64,000 nt of DNA from Sabethes cyaneus (Eukaryota; Arthropoda; Insecta; Diptera; Culicidae): positions 57,143,544 to 57,207,543 of the forward strand of contig NC_071354.1 in NCBI RefSeq assembly GCF_943734655.1, given 5' to 3'. Shown piece after piece: positions 23,220 to 33,350 of this stretch. Made by a program: the position numbers and the translations under genes. Under the pieces are notes generated by a model. The model saw only the letters and a list, made by a program, of their open reading frames with translations. It was not told where the DNA came from and ran no database searches. The stretch's first letter is position 1, and the number at the start of each line of letters is the position of its first letter.

Positions 23220-25189
23220 AAAATTCAGCATTCAGCATTCTGTTTTATTTGTATGAGAGTCCATATCCCCCTACCACAGGGGTGAGAGGTCTCTAACTAT
23301 CATAAAATAAATTCAAGACTCAAAAATCTCCTACATGCTAAATTTGGTTCCATTTGCTTGATTAGTACTCAAATTATAAGGAAATTTGTATTTCATTTGT
23401 ATGCGAGCCCACCCTCTTAAAAGGGAAAGGGATCGTAATACACCACAGAAAAAAAAATTCTGCCATCTAAAACTCTCACATGCCAAATTTGGTTCCATTT
23501 GCTTGATTAGTTCTAAAGTTATGAGCAAATTTGTATTTCGTTTGAATGGGAGCCCCCCCCCCCTCCTAAAAAGGTAAGAAGTCCTAATTCATAATGGGTA
23601 AAATGGTTGCCTTCAAAAACACCTACATGCCAAATATGGTTCCATTTGCTTGATTAGTTCTCGAATTATGAGGAAATTTGTATTTCATTTATGTAGAAGC
23701 CCCCCCTCTTGAAGTGTGGAAGGATCCTAATTCACCGTAGAAAATATTTTTGCCTCCAAAAACCTCCACATGCCGAATTTGGTTCTATTTGCTTGATTAG
23801 TTCTCGAGTTATGGGGAAATTTGTATTTCATTTGTATTGGAGTCCCCCCTCCTAATGTGGGAAGAGGTCCTAATTCATCACAGAAAAAATTCTTGCCTCC
23901 AAAAACACCTACACGCCAAATTTGGTTCCATTTGCTGGATTAGTTCTCGAGTTATGAGGAAATTTGTATTTCGTTTGTATAGGACCCCCCCTCCTAAAGT
24001 GGGGAGGGGTCCCAATTCATCATTGAAAAAAAAATTGTCTCCAAAAACACACATATGCCAAATTTGGTTCAATTCGCTTGATTAGTTCTCGAGTTATGAG
24101 GAAATTTGTATTTCATTTGTACAGGAGCCCCCCCTCTTAGAGTGGGGAGGGGTCCTAATTCACCGTAGAAAATTTTCCTGCCCTCGAAAACCTTCACATG
24201 CCAAATTTGGTTCCATTTGCTTGATTAGTTCTCGAGTTATGAGGAAATTTGTATGGAAGCCCCCCCTCTTAAAGGGGAGAGGAGTTACAATTCCCCTTAT
24301 AAAGAGGGAGGGGTCTCAATTTACCATAGAATAAATTCTTGTCACCGAAAACACCCACATGCCAAATTTGGTTCTATTTGCTTGATTAGTTCTCGAGTTA
24401 TGAGGAAATTTGTATTTCATTTGTATAGGAGCCCCCCTCCTAAAGTGGGGAGAGGTTCTTATTCATCATAGAAAAAATTCTTGCCTCCAAAAACACCTAC
24501 ATGCCAAATTTGGTTCCATTTGCTGCATTAGCTCTCGAGTTATAAGGAAATTTGTATTTCGTTTGTATAGGAGCACCCCCCCCACTTAAAGTGGGGAGGG
24601 GTCCCAATTCATCATAGAAAAAAATTTTGTCTCCAAAAACACACATGCCAAATTTGGTTCCATTTGCTTGATTAGTTCTCGAGTTATGAGGAAATTGGTA
24701 TTTCATTTGTACAGGAGCCCCCCCCTCTTAAAGTGAGGAGGGGTCCTAATTCAACATAGAAAATTTTCTTGCCCTCGAAAACTTTCACATGCCAAATTTG
24801 GTTCCATTTGCTTGATTAGTTCTCGAGTTATGAGGAAATTTGTATGGAAACCCCCCCCTGTTAAAGGGGAGAGGAGTTATAATTCCCCTTATAAAGAGGG
24901 GAGGGGTCTCAAATTACCCTAGAATAAATTCTTGTCACCGAAAACACCCACATGCCAAATTTGGTTCTATTTGCTTGATTAGTTCTCGAGTTATGCAGAA
25001 ATTTGTGTTTCATTTGTATGGGAGCCCCCCCTCTTAGTGGGGGGAGGGGTCTCTAACCATCACTAAAACCTTTCCTGGCCCCAAAAACCTCTACATGCAA
25101 ATTTTCACGCCGATTGGTTCAGTAGTTTTTGATTCTATAAGGAACACAGGACAGACAGACAGAAATCCTTCTTTATAGGTATAGATTGA
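23220..25189 (-). repeat. Tandem array of ~145-bp units (12+ copies)
   Basis: The core CCAAATTTGGTTCCATTTGC recurs at about 23333, 23479, 23627, 23769, 23913, 24055, 24198, 24358, 24501, 24647, 24788 and 24950, a spacing of 141-148 bp with two units of 160-162. Each unit carries a C-rich tract paired with a G-rich tract (CCCCCCTC / GGGGAGGGG) that can fold. The last unit runs into TTTTCACGCCGATTGGTTCA and a GACAGACAGACAGAAATCC tip ending near 25189, the inverse of the tip at 9400. Short frames here are repeat translations, not genes. Confidence 0.9.
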
Positions 25190-26521
25190 CCACCTACGAC
25201 AATCAAATGGAAGTGGCCAATACCATATACGCATAACGCTCTAGCCAAGACACATCTAATAATATTTATATTGCACTAAAGTGTACTTACATTAAGCACC
25301 GTTTTGATTCTCAGCGGGATTTCGATTGGTGGTATTGGATTGGTGACATACTCTGCTAAATAGAAGGTAAACGCTGAGGGCGAAAACGTAATGGCATATC
25401 GTCGGAAACAGCACCGGCGCCGTGCTCCTGAAAACAACGGCCTTTCATTCTTATCTTGTGTCTAATGTTGTGAGCTACAATAAGCATTCCAAGTTATTTG
25501 TCAGATGGCAAATTAAAATTACTTAGAAGATATTCTGCAGTTGTCCGAAATACAGATCAAACCGCATAAGCCGGAAACGATATTTTTTTCTTACTTCACC
25601 GGCAATTGTCTATAGATGATCAACCAGCAGTTTTAGAAAATTTTACTGCTAACACCATTCGGTTACTTGCCACTGCCATGAATGCTCATGCCGATTGTGA
25701 AGTCAGGTCAAGCTTTTGTTCAGGAAAGTTGTCACATCTAATCATGAAAAAATAGTGAAATAAATAAATAACAATCTCCAGAGGAATAAGTAACAATTTA
25801 CAACTCACCCTGCCAATTACCTGGATTGCATGCTGCGAATGTGGCATAAGTGAATTACCGATACAAATTTTTGATTTGGACAACAGTTTACCGGTGCATT
25901 CTTTTCATCGGCAGCGGCTTTTTACCTTTTGCTTTACAGCAGCTTTTCCTTCCCTTTTCTGTTTCTGCTTTTTATCAGCCGTTTATTTTAACAGGCCGTG
26001 AGTTCCGCCTCTCCTGCTATTCGTATTCCTTGATTACCTCCGGATTGCCGGGGTCGGCAATGCTTTGGTAGCATGTCAGATAAATACAAAAAATATCACC
26101 ACCCGGAATGGAAAGCCGTTGATAGCGACTTTGAGTCAAGGTTGTAGCAATTTTTCCAGTAGCCGGCTGCGAAATCTGTCAAATAAAAACATAAGGCCGG
26201 TTTTCGAAAAAACAATGTAATTTTAATTTAAAGCATTCCAGCTTACTTACCTTGCAACTTGAGAAATGATTTTTATGCAGTACTACATCTGCTGCATCTA
26301 TTTTCACTTCACTGATGGCTTTCTTTGCCTTTTCATTTCATTTATTTTTTTACAACGCGCTTGCACGGTTACTCATAATAGGCCAAGTGAGAAATTAAAG
26401 AAACTGAGTAAAATTCTACTCACTTTTGTTATTTTAAGCTACTCATTTTTTGACATTTTGCATGAAAGTACGAAACTGAGTACATTTTACTCTATTTAGA
26501 GTTATCCTGAACGAGCGTTAC
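25190..26521. mobile_element. Right half of the outer DNA element (TIR ends 26518)
   Basis: Sequence between the array and the inverted terminal sequence 26390-26518, whose tip ACGCTCGTT and internal ACTCTAAATAGAGTAAAA mirror 7425-7470. TAC follows at 26519-26521. A SINE-related fragment (GCCGGCTGCGAAATCTGTC) lies at 26163-26181. No coding motif is recognised. Confidence 0.4.
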
Positions 26522-26639
26522 GAAATTTGTTTTGAGTTTACAATATGCAAAGTGTGTTCAGCAGAGGTTGGAAAACTCGCAAAATGAATAGGTACGCCGA
26601 GCATCGGCAAACGGTTTTTATCATGATAAAACAGCTACG

Positions 26640-26790
26640 CGAGTGGTTTAGCATTGGGCGATACTGTATCTGTATCGAAAAAATCGATACTTTTGAGCCG
26701 ATACATCGATATTTTGGATCGATACTGAGCGTCCCGATACCGGCCAGTATCGATGCTAAAACGACGATATTTGTATCGATACCTTTATAG
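26640..26790 (-). repeat. TATCGAT-rich repeat, copy 1
   Basis: It starts at TAGCATTGGGCGATACTG and contains about eight ATCGATA/TATCGAT-type motifs in 150 bp. A related copy in opposite orientation lies at 29570-29725. The motif equals the binding sequence of the insect factor DREF and contains CGATA, bound by BEAF-32 in Drosophila; any binding here is inference. Confidence 0.6.
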
Positions 26791-26814
26791 TAAATGCTAG
26801 GGAAACTAAAATAC

Positions 26815-27400
26815 TTTATTTATCCTAATGCGATGTCCATTAGGATTTCACCTGCATAACAATGTTCCGCCAACAAACTCGATCCTTGGCTGTCTTCCTC
26901 CAATTTCTCGAATGTCCCACACTTTCCAGGACTTGCTCCATATGGTCTAACCGTCAAGCACGCTGCGTACCTCTGCGCCTGGTACCAACCGAATTCGAGG
27001 CAAACATCATTTTTACGGGATTGTTTTCCGGCATTCTCACATGTCCCGGCCATTGTACTCTTCCAGTCTCAGCAACTTTCTGAATACTGGGTTGGCCGAA
27101 AAGCTGCTCCAGTTTGTGGTTCATGTTTTTCATCCATAGACCGTACTCACATACACCACCAAAGATAATCCTAAGCACACGACGTCCAAAAGTGACCAGT
27201 CTCCGTCGAGCATTGTCCACGTTTTGTGCCCGTAGACTATCGGTCTTATTTGCGCTTTGTACATGGTACATTTGGTACAGGGATGAAGCTTGCCAGATTT
27301 TAGGGTCTTGTAGAATCCGTAGTAAGCACGACTTCCGGCAAGAATACCTCTGCGTATTTCTCTGCTGCAGATGTTATCCGACCACCTCGAACTCGTAGAA
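26815..27400 (-). pseudogene. LINE ORF2 C-terminal fragment
   Basis: The minus-strand frame 27271-26954 reads VTFGRRVLRIIFGGVCEYG, HKLEQLFGQPSIQKVAETGR, WPGHVRMPENNPVKMMFA and SVGTRRRG. This is the same C-terminal block as the LINE at 6370-6600. The frame shifts afterwards, and the tail continues to about 26820. It is a 5'-truncated dead copy. Confidence 0.8.
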
Positions 27401-27479
27401 ATTAAAATAAGAGGTGTACCTAATTAATGCGGCAGCTAATTTTTTTTTTCGATAAATAAACTCTGCAAAAATAGATGCA

Positions 27480-28130
27480 TTCCTAGTTCCAGTCTTAAAT
27501 CAAATTTTAAGTAAAACTTCAATTTCAATTTGACACCTAATTTAAAGTCGGATTTCTTGGGTGATGTAAAAAAATCAAATTCAATTTCAAATCCTATTTC
27601 AAGTCCAATTATAAGTCCGATTTAACTCCAATTTCTGGCAAAGTTGTAAGTATAATTTCTAGTCAAATTTTTCATCCAATTCACTATTAGTTACTAGTAA
27701 AATTTTAAATTCTTTATTATGTCATATTTCAAGTTCAATTTCATGTCTCATTATAAGTCCTGTTTCATGTGTAATTTGAAGTCCAATTTATATATTCTAG
27801 TCTGAATTGGTCCAAACTTGAGTTTAACTTCGCGTCCAATTTTAAGTGTGATTTGAAGTCCAAATTCAAGTTCCACTCCAAGTTTAATTTTAAGTTAAAT
27901 TTAAAGTCTTACTTCCAGCTCAATTTAAAGTAAAGATTCAAGTTGAAATTGATTCAAACTGAAGTCCAATATCATTTGATCATCAATAACAATTTGAAGT
28001 ACAATTTTAAGCATAATGCCATGCTCAATTCTAAGTTAAATTTCAGTTTCCATTTCAAGTTCAATATCAAGTTTAATTTCAGGTTCAATTTTAAGTAAAA
28101 TTTCAAGTGCAATTGGGTATTTTAGCGGTA
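27480..28130. repeat. Degenerate (AATTTCAAGTTC)n minisatellite
   Basis: AAGTYCAATTT/AATTTCAAGT variants recur roughly every 12 bp for about 650 bp with many substitutions and small indels. No unit is perfectly repeated, which suggests an old array. Confidence 0.75.
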
Positions 28131-29325
28131 TTTAAATTCTCACATATTATGATAATATATGATGTCACCGTAAAGTCACATGAAGACTTTTTCAAATTTG
28201 ACGAGTAAAAGTAATAAAAAAAGCATTTTTTCATTTAAAAAATTTTTTTAGGATAAGACGATAGCTTATAAGTAAACTATTTTTCTTCTCAGGTCGCCTT
28301 AGACAACACAGTGGATAGATAAACTATGGTCATCAGCCGATACAGGTTTCATATGGGAGCTGTCAAAATGAAAAGCTCTATCAGAAAGATAGAAGAGAGG
28401 AAGAGAACTTCTGACATCATTTCAATCAATCGGTTTGGTTGATATCTGTCAAACAGCAAATCATTCTATTTTTGATTTTTATTAATTTTTTCATCAAATA
28501 TTCACTTAATTGAAATAAAAAAAGAACTGTTAGATTCAGAAAACGACGGGCTATCAAATGAGGCAAAAAAGCAACTTTTTTGGGAAAATTAAAATACCCA
28601 ATTCCAGCTCCGATTTTAAAATTAATTTCAAATGCGATCAATTAGACAACTCGCAAGTTGCTGAGTGAAGCTCTGCTTTCCTCAATGGAGGTAGCTATCT
28701 TGGCACTCGAAGATGGATGTGGTTGGATACGCTAGACCGTCAATGAAGCCGCAACTGCGTTGTTAAGTGAAGAAACCCTGAGTGCATGAAATGACTTTTG
28801 ACGGAGATGAACTGGAAGGGGTTGATTAATTCATAAATTAGGGATCTCTGTCAACCGCCGTCAATCATACGAGTAAGCAGATTCAACGACGCATTCTAGC
28901 TAAGTCAGGTCTACTTTTCCCTTCGTAAATCATTTCGATCAAGGAGCATAAACCGTACGCAAAATATAAAAGCATTTGCTAGCGCTTGGCTGAGTGGTCG
29001 ATTTCTGGTCGGCCCGGCCGGTTTTTCACTTGCAAAGCCGGTGACCGATCAATCTGGCAAAAAGTCGGTTTACCAACTTAAGAAAACGGATTTGTACTTT
29101 TTGTCCGATTTTTAAAATTTATTTTTCATTTCCATCATTCCACTAGATTTTCTAATAAATTTTGTAGCAATCCTGACCAATTCGTTGCAGTTTCCGGTCA
29201 AAAGAGTTTAAAACCGCAGGCCTGACCAGTCCGACATCAGCTATTATTTCGTTCCTAACGAGATTTCGTATGAGAACGAAAGAGAATCAACAGTAGTAAA
29301 AGCACACGCATACAATTTTCTAAAA
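28131..29325. other. No recognised feature
   Basis: No frame above about 70 codons and no clear repeat. Confidence 0.3.
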
Positions 29326-29338
29326 AATTATTGTCATT

Positions 29339-29535
29339 TGCAAGGAAAATTGTACCATCCAAAGTGCGATATCGCTCATAAAAGTGCTATTTTAGCTTAA
29401 ATCGTTTCGGTATCTTCGGCGCACTTTCTCGTTATCTTCCAAGCAATAAGTGCGCTGAAGAGACCGAAACGATTTAAGCTAAAATAGCACTTTTATGAGC
29501 GATATCGCACTTTGGATGGTACAATTTTCTTTGCA
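29339..29535. repeat. 197-bp near-perfect hairpin (88-bp arms)
   Basis: Arms 29339-29426 and 29448-29535 are inverted copies, perfect over the outer AATTGTACCATCC..GATTTAAGC section and with only about four mismatches overall. The loop is 21 nt (29427-29447). Weaker pairing extends some 12 bp further out. It is probably a small fold-back transposon; transcribed, it would form long double-stranded RNA. Confidence 0.85.
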
Positions 29536-29569
29536 ATTCACAATAAGCTAAATAATAAACAAAAGTGTG

Positions 29570-29725
29570 GTTTTCGTTGCACCCTGTCAGTGTATCGACA
29601 CCGATATCGATACCACTGGTATCGATACTCGCCGCCCGATATTTCAACGGAATCGATACCTTTACAAAAATTGTATCGATATTCGAATATCGATGCTTTT
29701 CGCAGTATCGCCCAATGCTAGAGTG
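29570..29725 (+). repeat. TATCGAT-rich repeat, copy 2
   Basis: GTATCGAT, GATATCGATACC and similar motifs occur about eight times. It ends with CAGTATCGCCCAATGCTA, the inverse of the start of copy 1 at 26640. Confidence 0.6.
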
Positions 29726-31206
29726 GTTCAGTTCACCTATAACAATGAGCATCATACACTCACGCTTCGTAGCATCGCTGAATATACGAATATCGTGAGC
29801 AACGCAAAAGTGCCAATTGACGCTTTCTGCTGCTTGTAAAGCCACTAACACTACTTTAAACTATTCCCTTTTCGTGGTAATATTACTTTGAATACTTTCC
29901 GACGTCCCCGGGCATTCTATATCCGAAAAATCGAACACACTCAATGTTCAATATTCAATTTTTGAACGAATTCTGATGTTCATATTGAGGTTCTGTTCGT
30001 GATAAAATTTAAAGCTGATGCGTGCATTATCGGCGAGGCAGGCGAATAGTGTATGTTCATGAGGGATGTTCATCGATTCAAATGATCACTTTTTCGCGAA
30101 TTCTCCAACCACTGGTGTTCAGAATAGATTTCTGGACATTTTGATATTAATATCACAACATCCTGACTATGCATTCAAAAGTTATCATCTTTCAAAAACA
30201 AAAATTCCGAAAAATTTCTAAAATAATTAATGCGCGAATATTCCCATTTTTATTTTTGGAGAAAAAGGATATCTAGTACAAAATGATTGACCTTAAATTT
30301 TTTCTATGAGTAAATTTCATGCTTTATTTCAATTTTGTAATGTATATGAATTGAAAAAATATCTGGGTTAAGCGTTAGACATGAAAAACGAAAAAGACAA
30401 ATTGGACTTTCTGTAAGCTAGCGCTCCTCCAGATAATTATTATTGTATGAAAATCAGAACTTAAGGTTCTTTTGAGTGTACTTTCATGATAAAATAGTCA
30501 TTAGCTTGATCGCATCGTTTTTACGATGTTGCCCGTTAGAGGGTTAATAATCGCTTTTCAGTGATTTCAAAGTTCACGGATCGGAAGGTAAGTGTGTTTT
30601 AGTCAAATCAGCACAACAACTTTTAGAATTAGAAATAAACCCTAGGTCCTCTCGAGACGGTCGTAGCGCTTGTCCTTAGATTTATCATTTATCGTTACTG
30701 TGGCATCCTAGTATTTATTAAGGTGGACCAAATTGATTCCTTCAAAACTGTTTTCGCTCCCGCTACAGAACAAGAGCTGGTGGTGCATATTTTGGATAAT
30801 GGTGGTTCAATGCTACGGTTTTAATACCCGTGAAATCAGAAGTCTCGTATACCTGGTGGCAGAGAGGAACGGAAAAGCTTATGTCTTCAACACCAAAACA
30901 CAACTAGCTCAAGCGTCATCCGAAACATTCTTTGTGTGCTCCCGGGGTAATCTCCGCGGCTCAATTGGCTTTAAGCGGCTAGCGGTCAATAGTTTTTTCG
31001 ACGTTTTGACACGGTTAATGTTTGTGTATGTATGGGTGTGTGGTTGTTGCACTTGGATACACCCTCCAAGCATCTATTTATATAAGAGGCTTATGTCTGT
31101 ACCGAAAATCAGGTCTCTGACAGGACGTCATAAGACGCGTATCGGTTACTAAAAACAGGTCCCTGACAAGAACGTCATGTTTTCGTAGCAATGGGTTGTA
31201 TTCTCA
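29726..31206. other. No clear gene; one unrecognised 139-codon frame
   Basis: The plus-strand frame 30733-31152 (starting MIPSKLFSLPL) has no family signature I can name, no good splice context and no neighbouring exons. It could be part of a decayed transposon. The rest of the stretch shows nothing. Confidence 0.3.
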
Positions 31207-31572
31207 GTCCTCACTGATCGATTGCTCAACTGGTTGACTAGACTGCTCGACTCGACTCAAGTGCTCGACTAGACTACTCGATCCAACTGCTCGACTAAAA
31301 TGATCGACTGGACTGCTCGATTTAATTGCTCGACTTGACTGCTCGACTTGACTGCTAGACTTGACTGCTCGACTCGACTGCTCGACTTGACTGCTCGACT
31401 CGACTGCTCTACCAGACTACTTAACTGAACAGTTCGATTCAACTGCTCGACTAGACTGCTCGATTTGACTGCTCGACTCGACTGTTCGACTCGACTGCTC
31501 GACTCGACTGCTTGACTCGATTGTTTGATTTGACTGCTCGACTCGCCTGCTCAACTCGATTGCTTAACGCGA
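31207..31572 (+). repeat. 13-bp minisatellite (GACTGCTCGACTY)n
   Basis: Around 27 copies of GACTGCTCGACTT/C with substitutions. The array ends a few bases before a MITE that starts at 31581. Confidence 0.9.
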
Positions 31573-31576
31573 TATC

Positions 31577-31816
31577 ATATGGTCGGTGTTAAATCAGACC
31601 GGACTAAGTCGCAAAATTTAAAAAAATGTGTTAATGATAGCAAACGATCAAGCAACATTTTACTCTAATCCGACTAAAATTGTAAAATTGTAAATTCTGA
31701 CTGACTCTGACTGTTTAGAGTTAGAAAATGATTTCGAATGCAGCAAACTTTGAATGCGTTTTTCTCGAAGCCAGAATTTTGCCACTCGGTTCTAACTGAC
31801 TTAACACCGACCATAT
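31577..31816. mobile_element. 232-bp MITE with GGTCGGTGTTAA tips
   Basis: Inverted tips GGTCGGTGTTAAATCAG (31581) and its inverse ending 31812 (GGTCGGTGTTAAGTCAG), flanked by ATAT on both sides (31577-31580 and 31813-31816). There is no open frame. Confidence 0.75.
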
Positions 31817-31980
31817 GAATCGGTTGGCATATAATAGACGGTTCAGAGCCACTTACACTAAAGAACCATATTGCCCGCCTATAGAATCAGCACAGTGGAG
31901 ATAATGTTTTTATTCAGTTAAATAAAAGCCAATACCACCATAAAAACTATCTGTTTCAGTTTCCGGCTATGACTCTTTTA

Positions 31981-32222
31981 CACTCAAAATAATCCACACG
32001 TCCTTTCCACGTGAAAAATCACGTAAGTGTCTCTATAGGCAGTTACGTGATTTTCAGCTGACTGTTATTAGAAAAAATAATAACATCTATCTGATTTTTA
32101 CGTTAACGCATTAGTATGCGTGCGAAGTATCTGAAAATCACGTAAATAGTACAGGAAAAGCTGGATGGAAAATATTCACATAACTTTTCCTATGATTTCT
32201 ACGTGAAATTTATTTTGAGTCA
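31981..32222. mobile_element. ~240-bp MITE with ACTCAAAATAA tips
   Basis: It opens CACTCAAAATAAT and closes TATTTTGAGTC. Several ACGTGA/TCACGT motifs are arranged in inverted fashion inside. No target duplication is obvious. Confidence 0.6.
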
Positions 32223-33150
32223 ACATCTTAGACACCATCTTAGAGCTAAAGCAAAGCAAAGCAAAGCAATTTTCGAAGCATGAATTCAAATTGCAATTTT
32301 CATCATCATGTTAATTATTTTTTAGTTTGTTAACAGTATGGCTTTAATTATCGATCGTGAATGTATGTCCTGCAATGACGACACTTTAAAAATTCAGTAA
32401 TTTTGGATGCTTAAATCAGCCAACAAGTTAGGGTGCTCATTATACCCCTAATACCCCTATATGAAGCTAAATTGCAATTTAGAGCTAAACAAAAGAAATT
32501 CGCATATTTTCCAACAAATTGTTGAAGTTCTTTTTGTGCTTGTCTAGTTTTATACTTGTACAAAATTGTGTAAACTAGTATAAATTGTATGTACTAGTGT
32601 AAAATTTAAAAAATACAAAATCTTTTTCTGCAGTTAATTCTGAGGAGCAGAGTAGGTATTCATTTATTATTTCAAAAATGTTCTGCAGAACCAGCATGAC
32701 ACTTTTTTCACATCGTAACTGACCGTTTATCTAACATGCGCAGAATGTACAAGCAGCGCGACATCTTTGGTTTGCTAGTGGTAACGCTTCCTAAAAAGCT
32801 TCCTTTTCCTCAGCACTTTCGAATGTTAACTTTTCTAATAAAGACCGGGAGGTTTATCGCATTTTAATTTCTTCCGTTGAATTAAGTTCTTGCCCACATT
32901 TAACAGTATCAATTAGAAAGTTGATAACAAAAGTTTGTTTATATTATTACCCTAACTATTGTGAACTGTATTTTAGTTACGTCTGTTACGATAATTTCAC
33001 GACATGCGAAATACCGACAAAATACGTAGTAATAGTAAAGCAATATTTAGCGGTAGCACAGTTTGGAGAGAAAGTGATAAAAAACATCCCCGATTGCTGC
33101 GCGTGTAGACGGGTGGTGGCCTTTAGATAAAGTTCGGCACCACCACAGAC
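32223..33150. other. Upstream region of the RhoGEF gene
   Basis: No transposon is recognised. The promoter probably lies in this stretch or just downstream, but I see no certain TATA box or initiator that would fix the transcription start. Confidence 0.3.
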
Positions 33151-33194
33151 GGCGGACTGGCTGATAGTAGCTATCAGAAAAGCTCACACTGAGG

Positions 33195-33289
33195 ATGGCC
33201 ATATCGAAAACCGACGTCGAAATTCGCTCACAGAAACGATGACCGTAGTGCGCAGAAGACGACGCAAGCTCGCGATCCGTGTAGCGTAA
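33195..33289 (+). promoter_or_regulatory. Two overlapping upstream ORFs in the presumed 5' UTR
   Basis: ATG at 33195 opens 15 codons ending TGA at 33240-33242. A second ATG at 33239 overlaps that stop (ATGA) and opens 16 Arg-rich codons ending at 33289. Both precede the RhoGEF start at 33351 and could lower its translation if the transcript begins upstream. The transcription start is unknown. Confidence 0.35.
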
Positions 33290-33350
33290 GTGCGGTTTTC
33301 ATTTTTTTTTACAAGGACAACGCTGACCGCTAAGGATAAGTGCAAGCATA

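Noticed and set aside
23331..25037. Several 60-80-codon frames with shared wording, or a CRISPR-like array
   Set aside because: The frames are the same ~145-bp DNA repeat read through. Units are long, contiguous and lack unique spacers, so it is not CRISPR.
30733..31152. 139-codon plus frame as a gene
   Set aside because: No recognisable domain, weak context, and surrounded by repeats; left as unrecognised.
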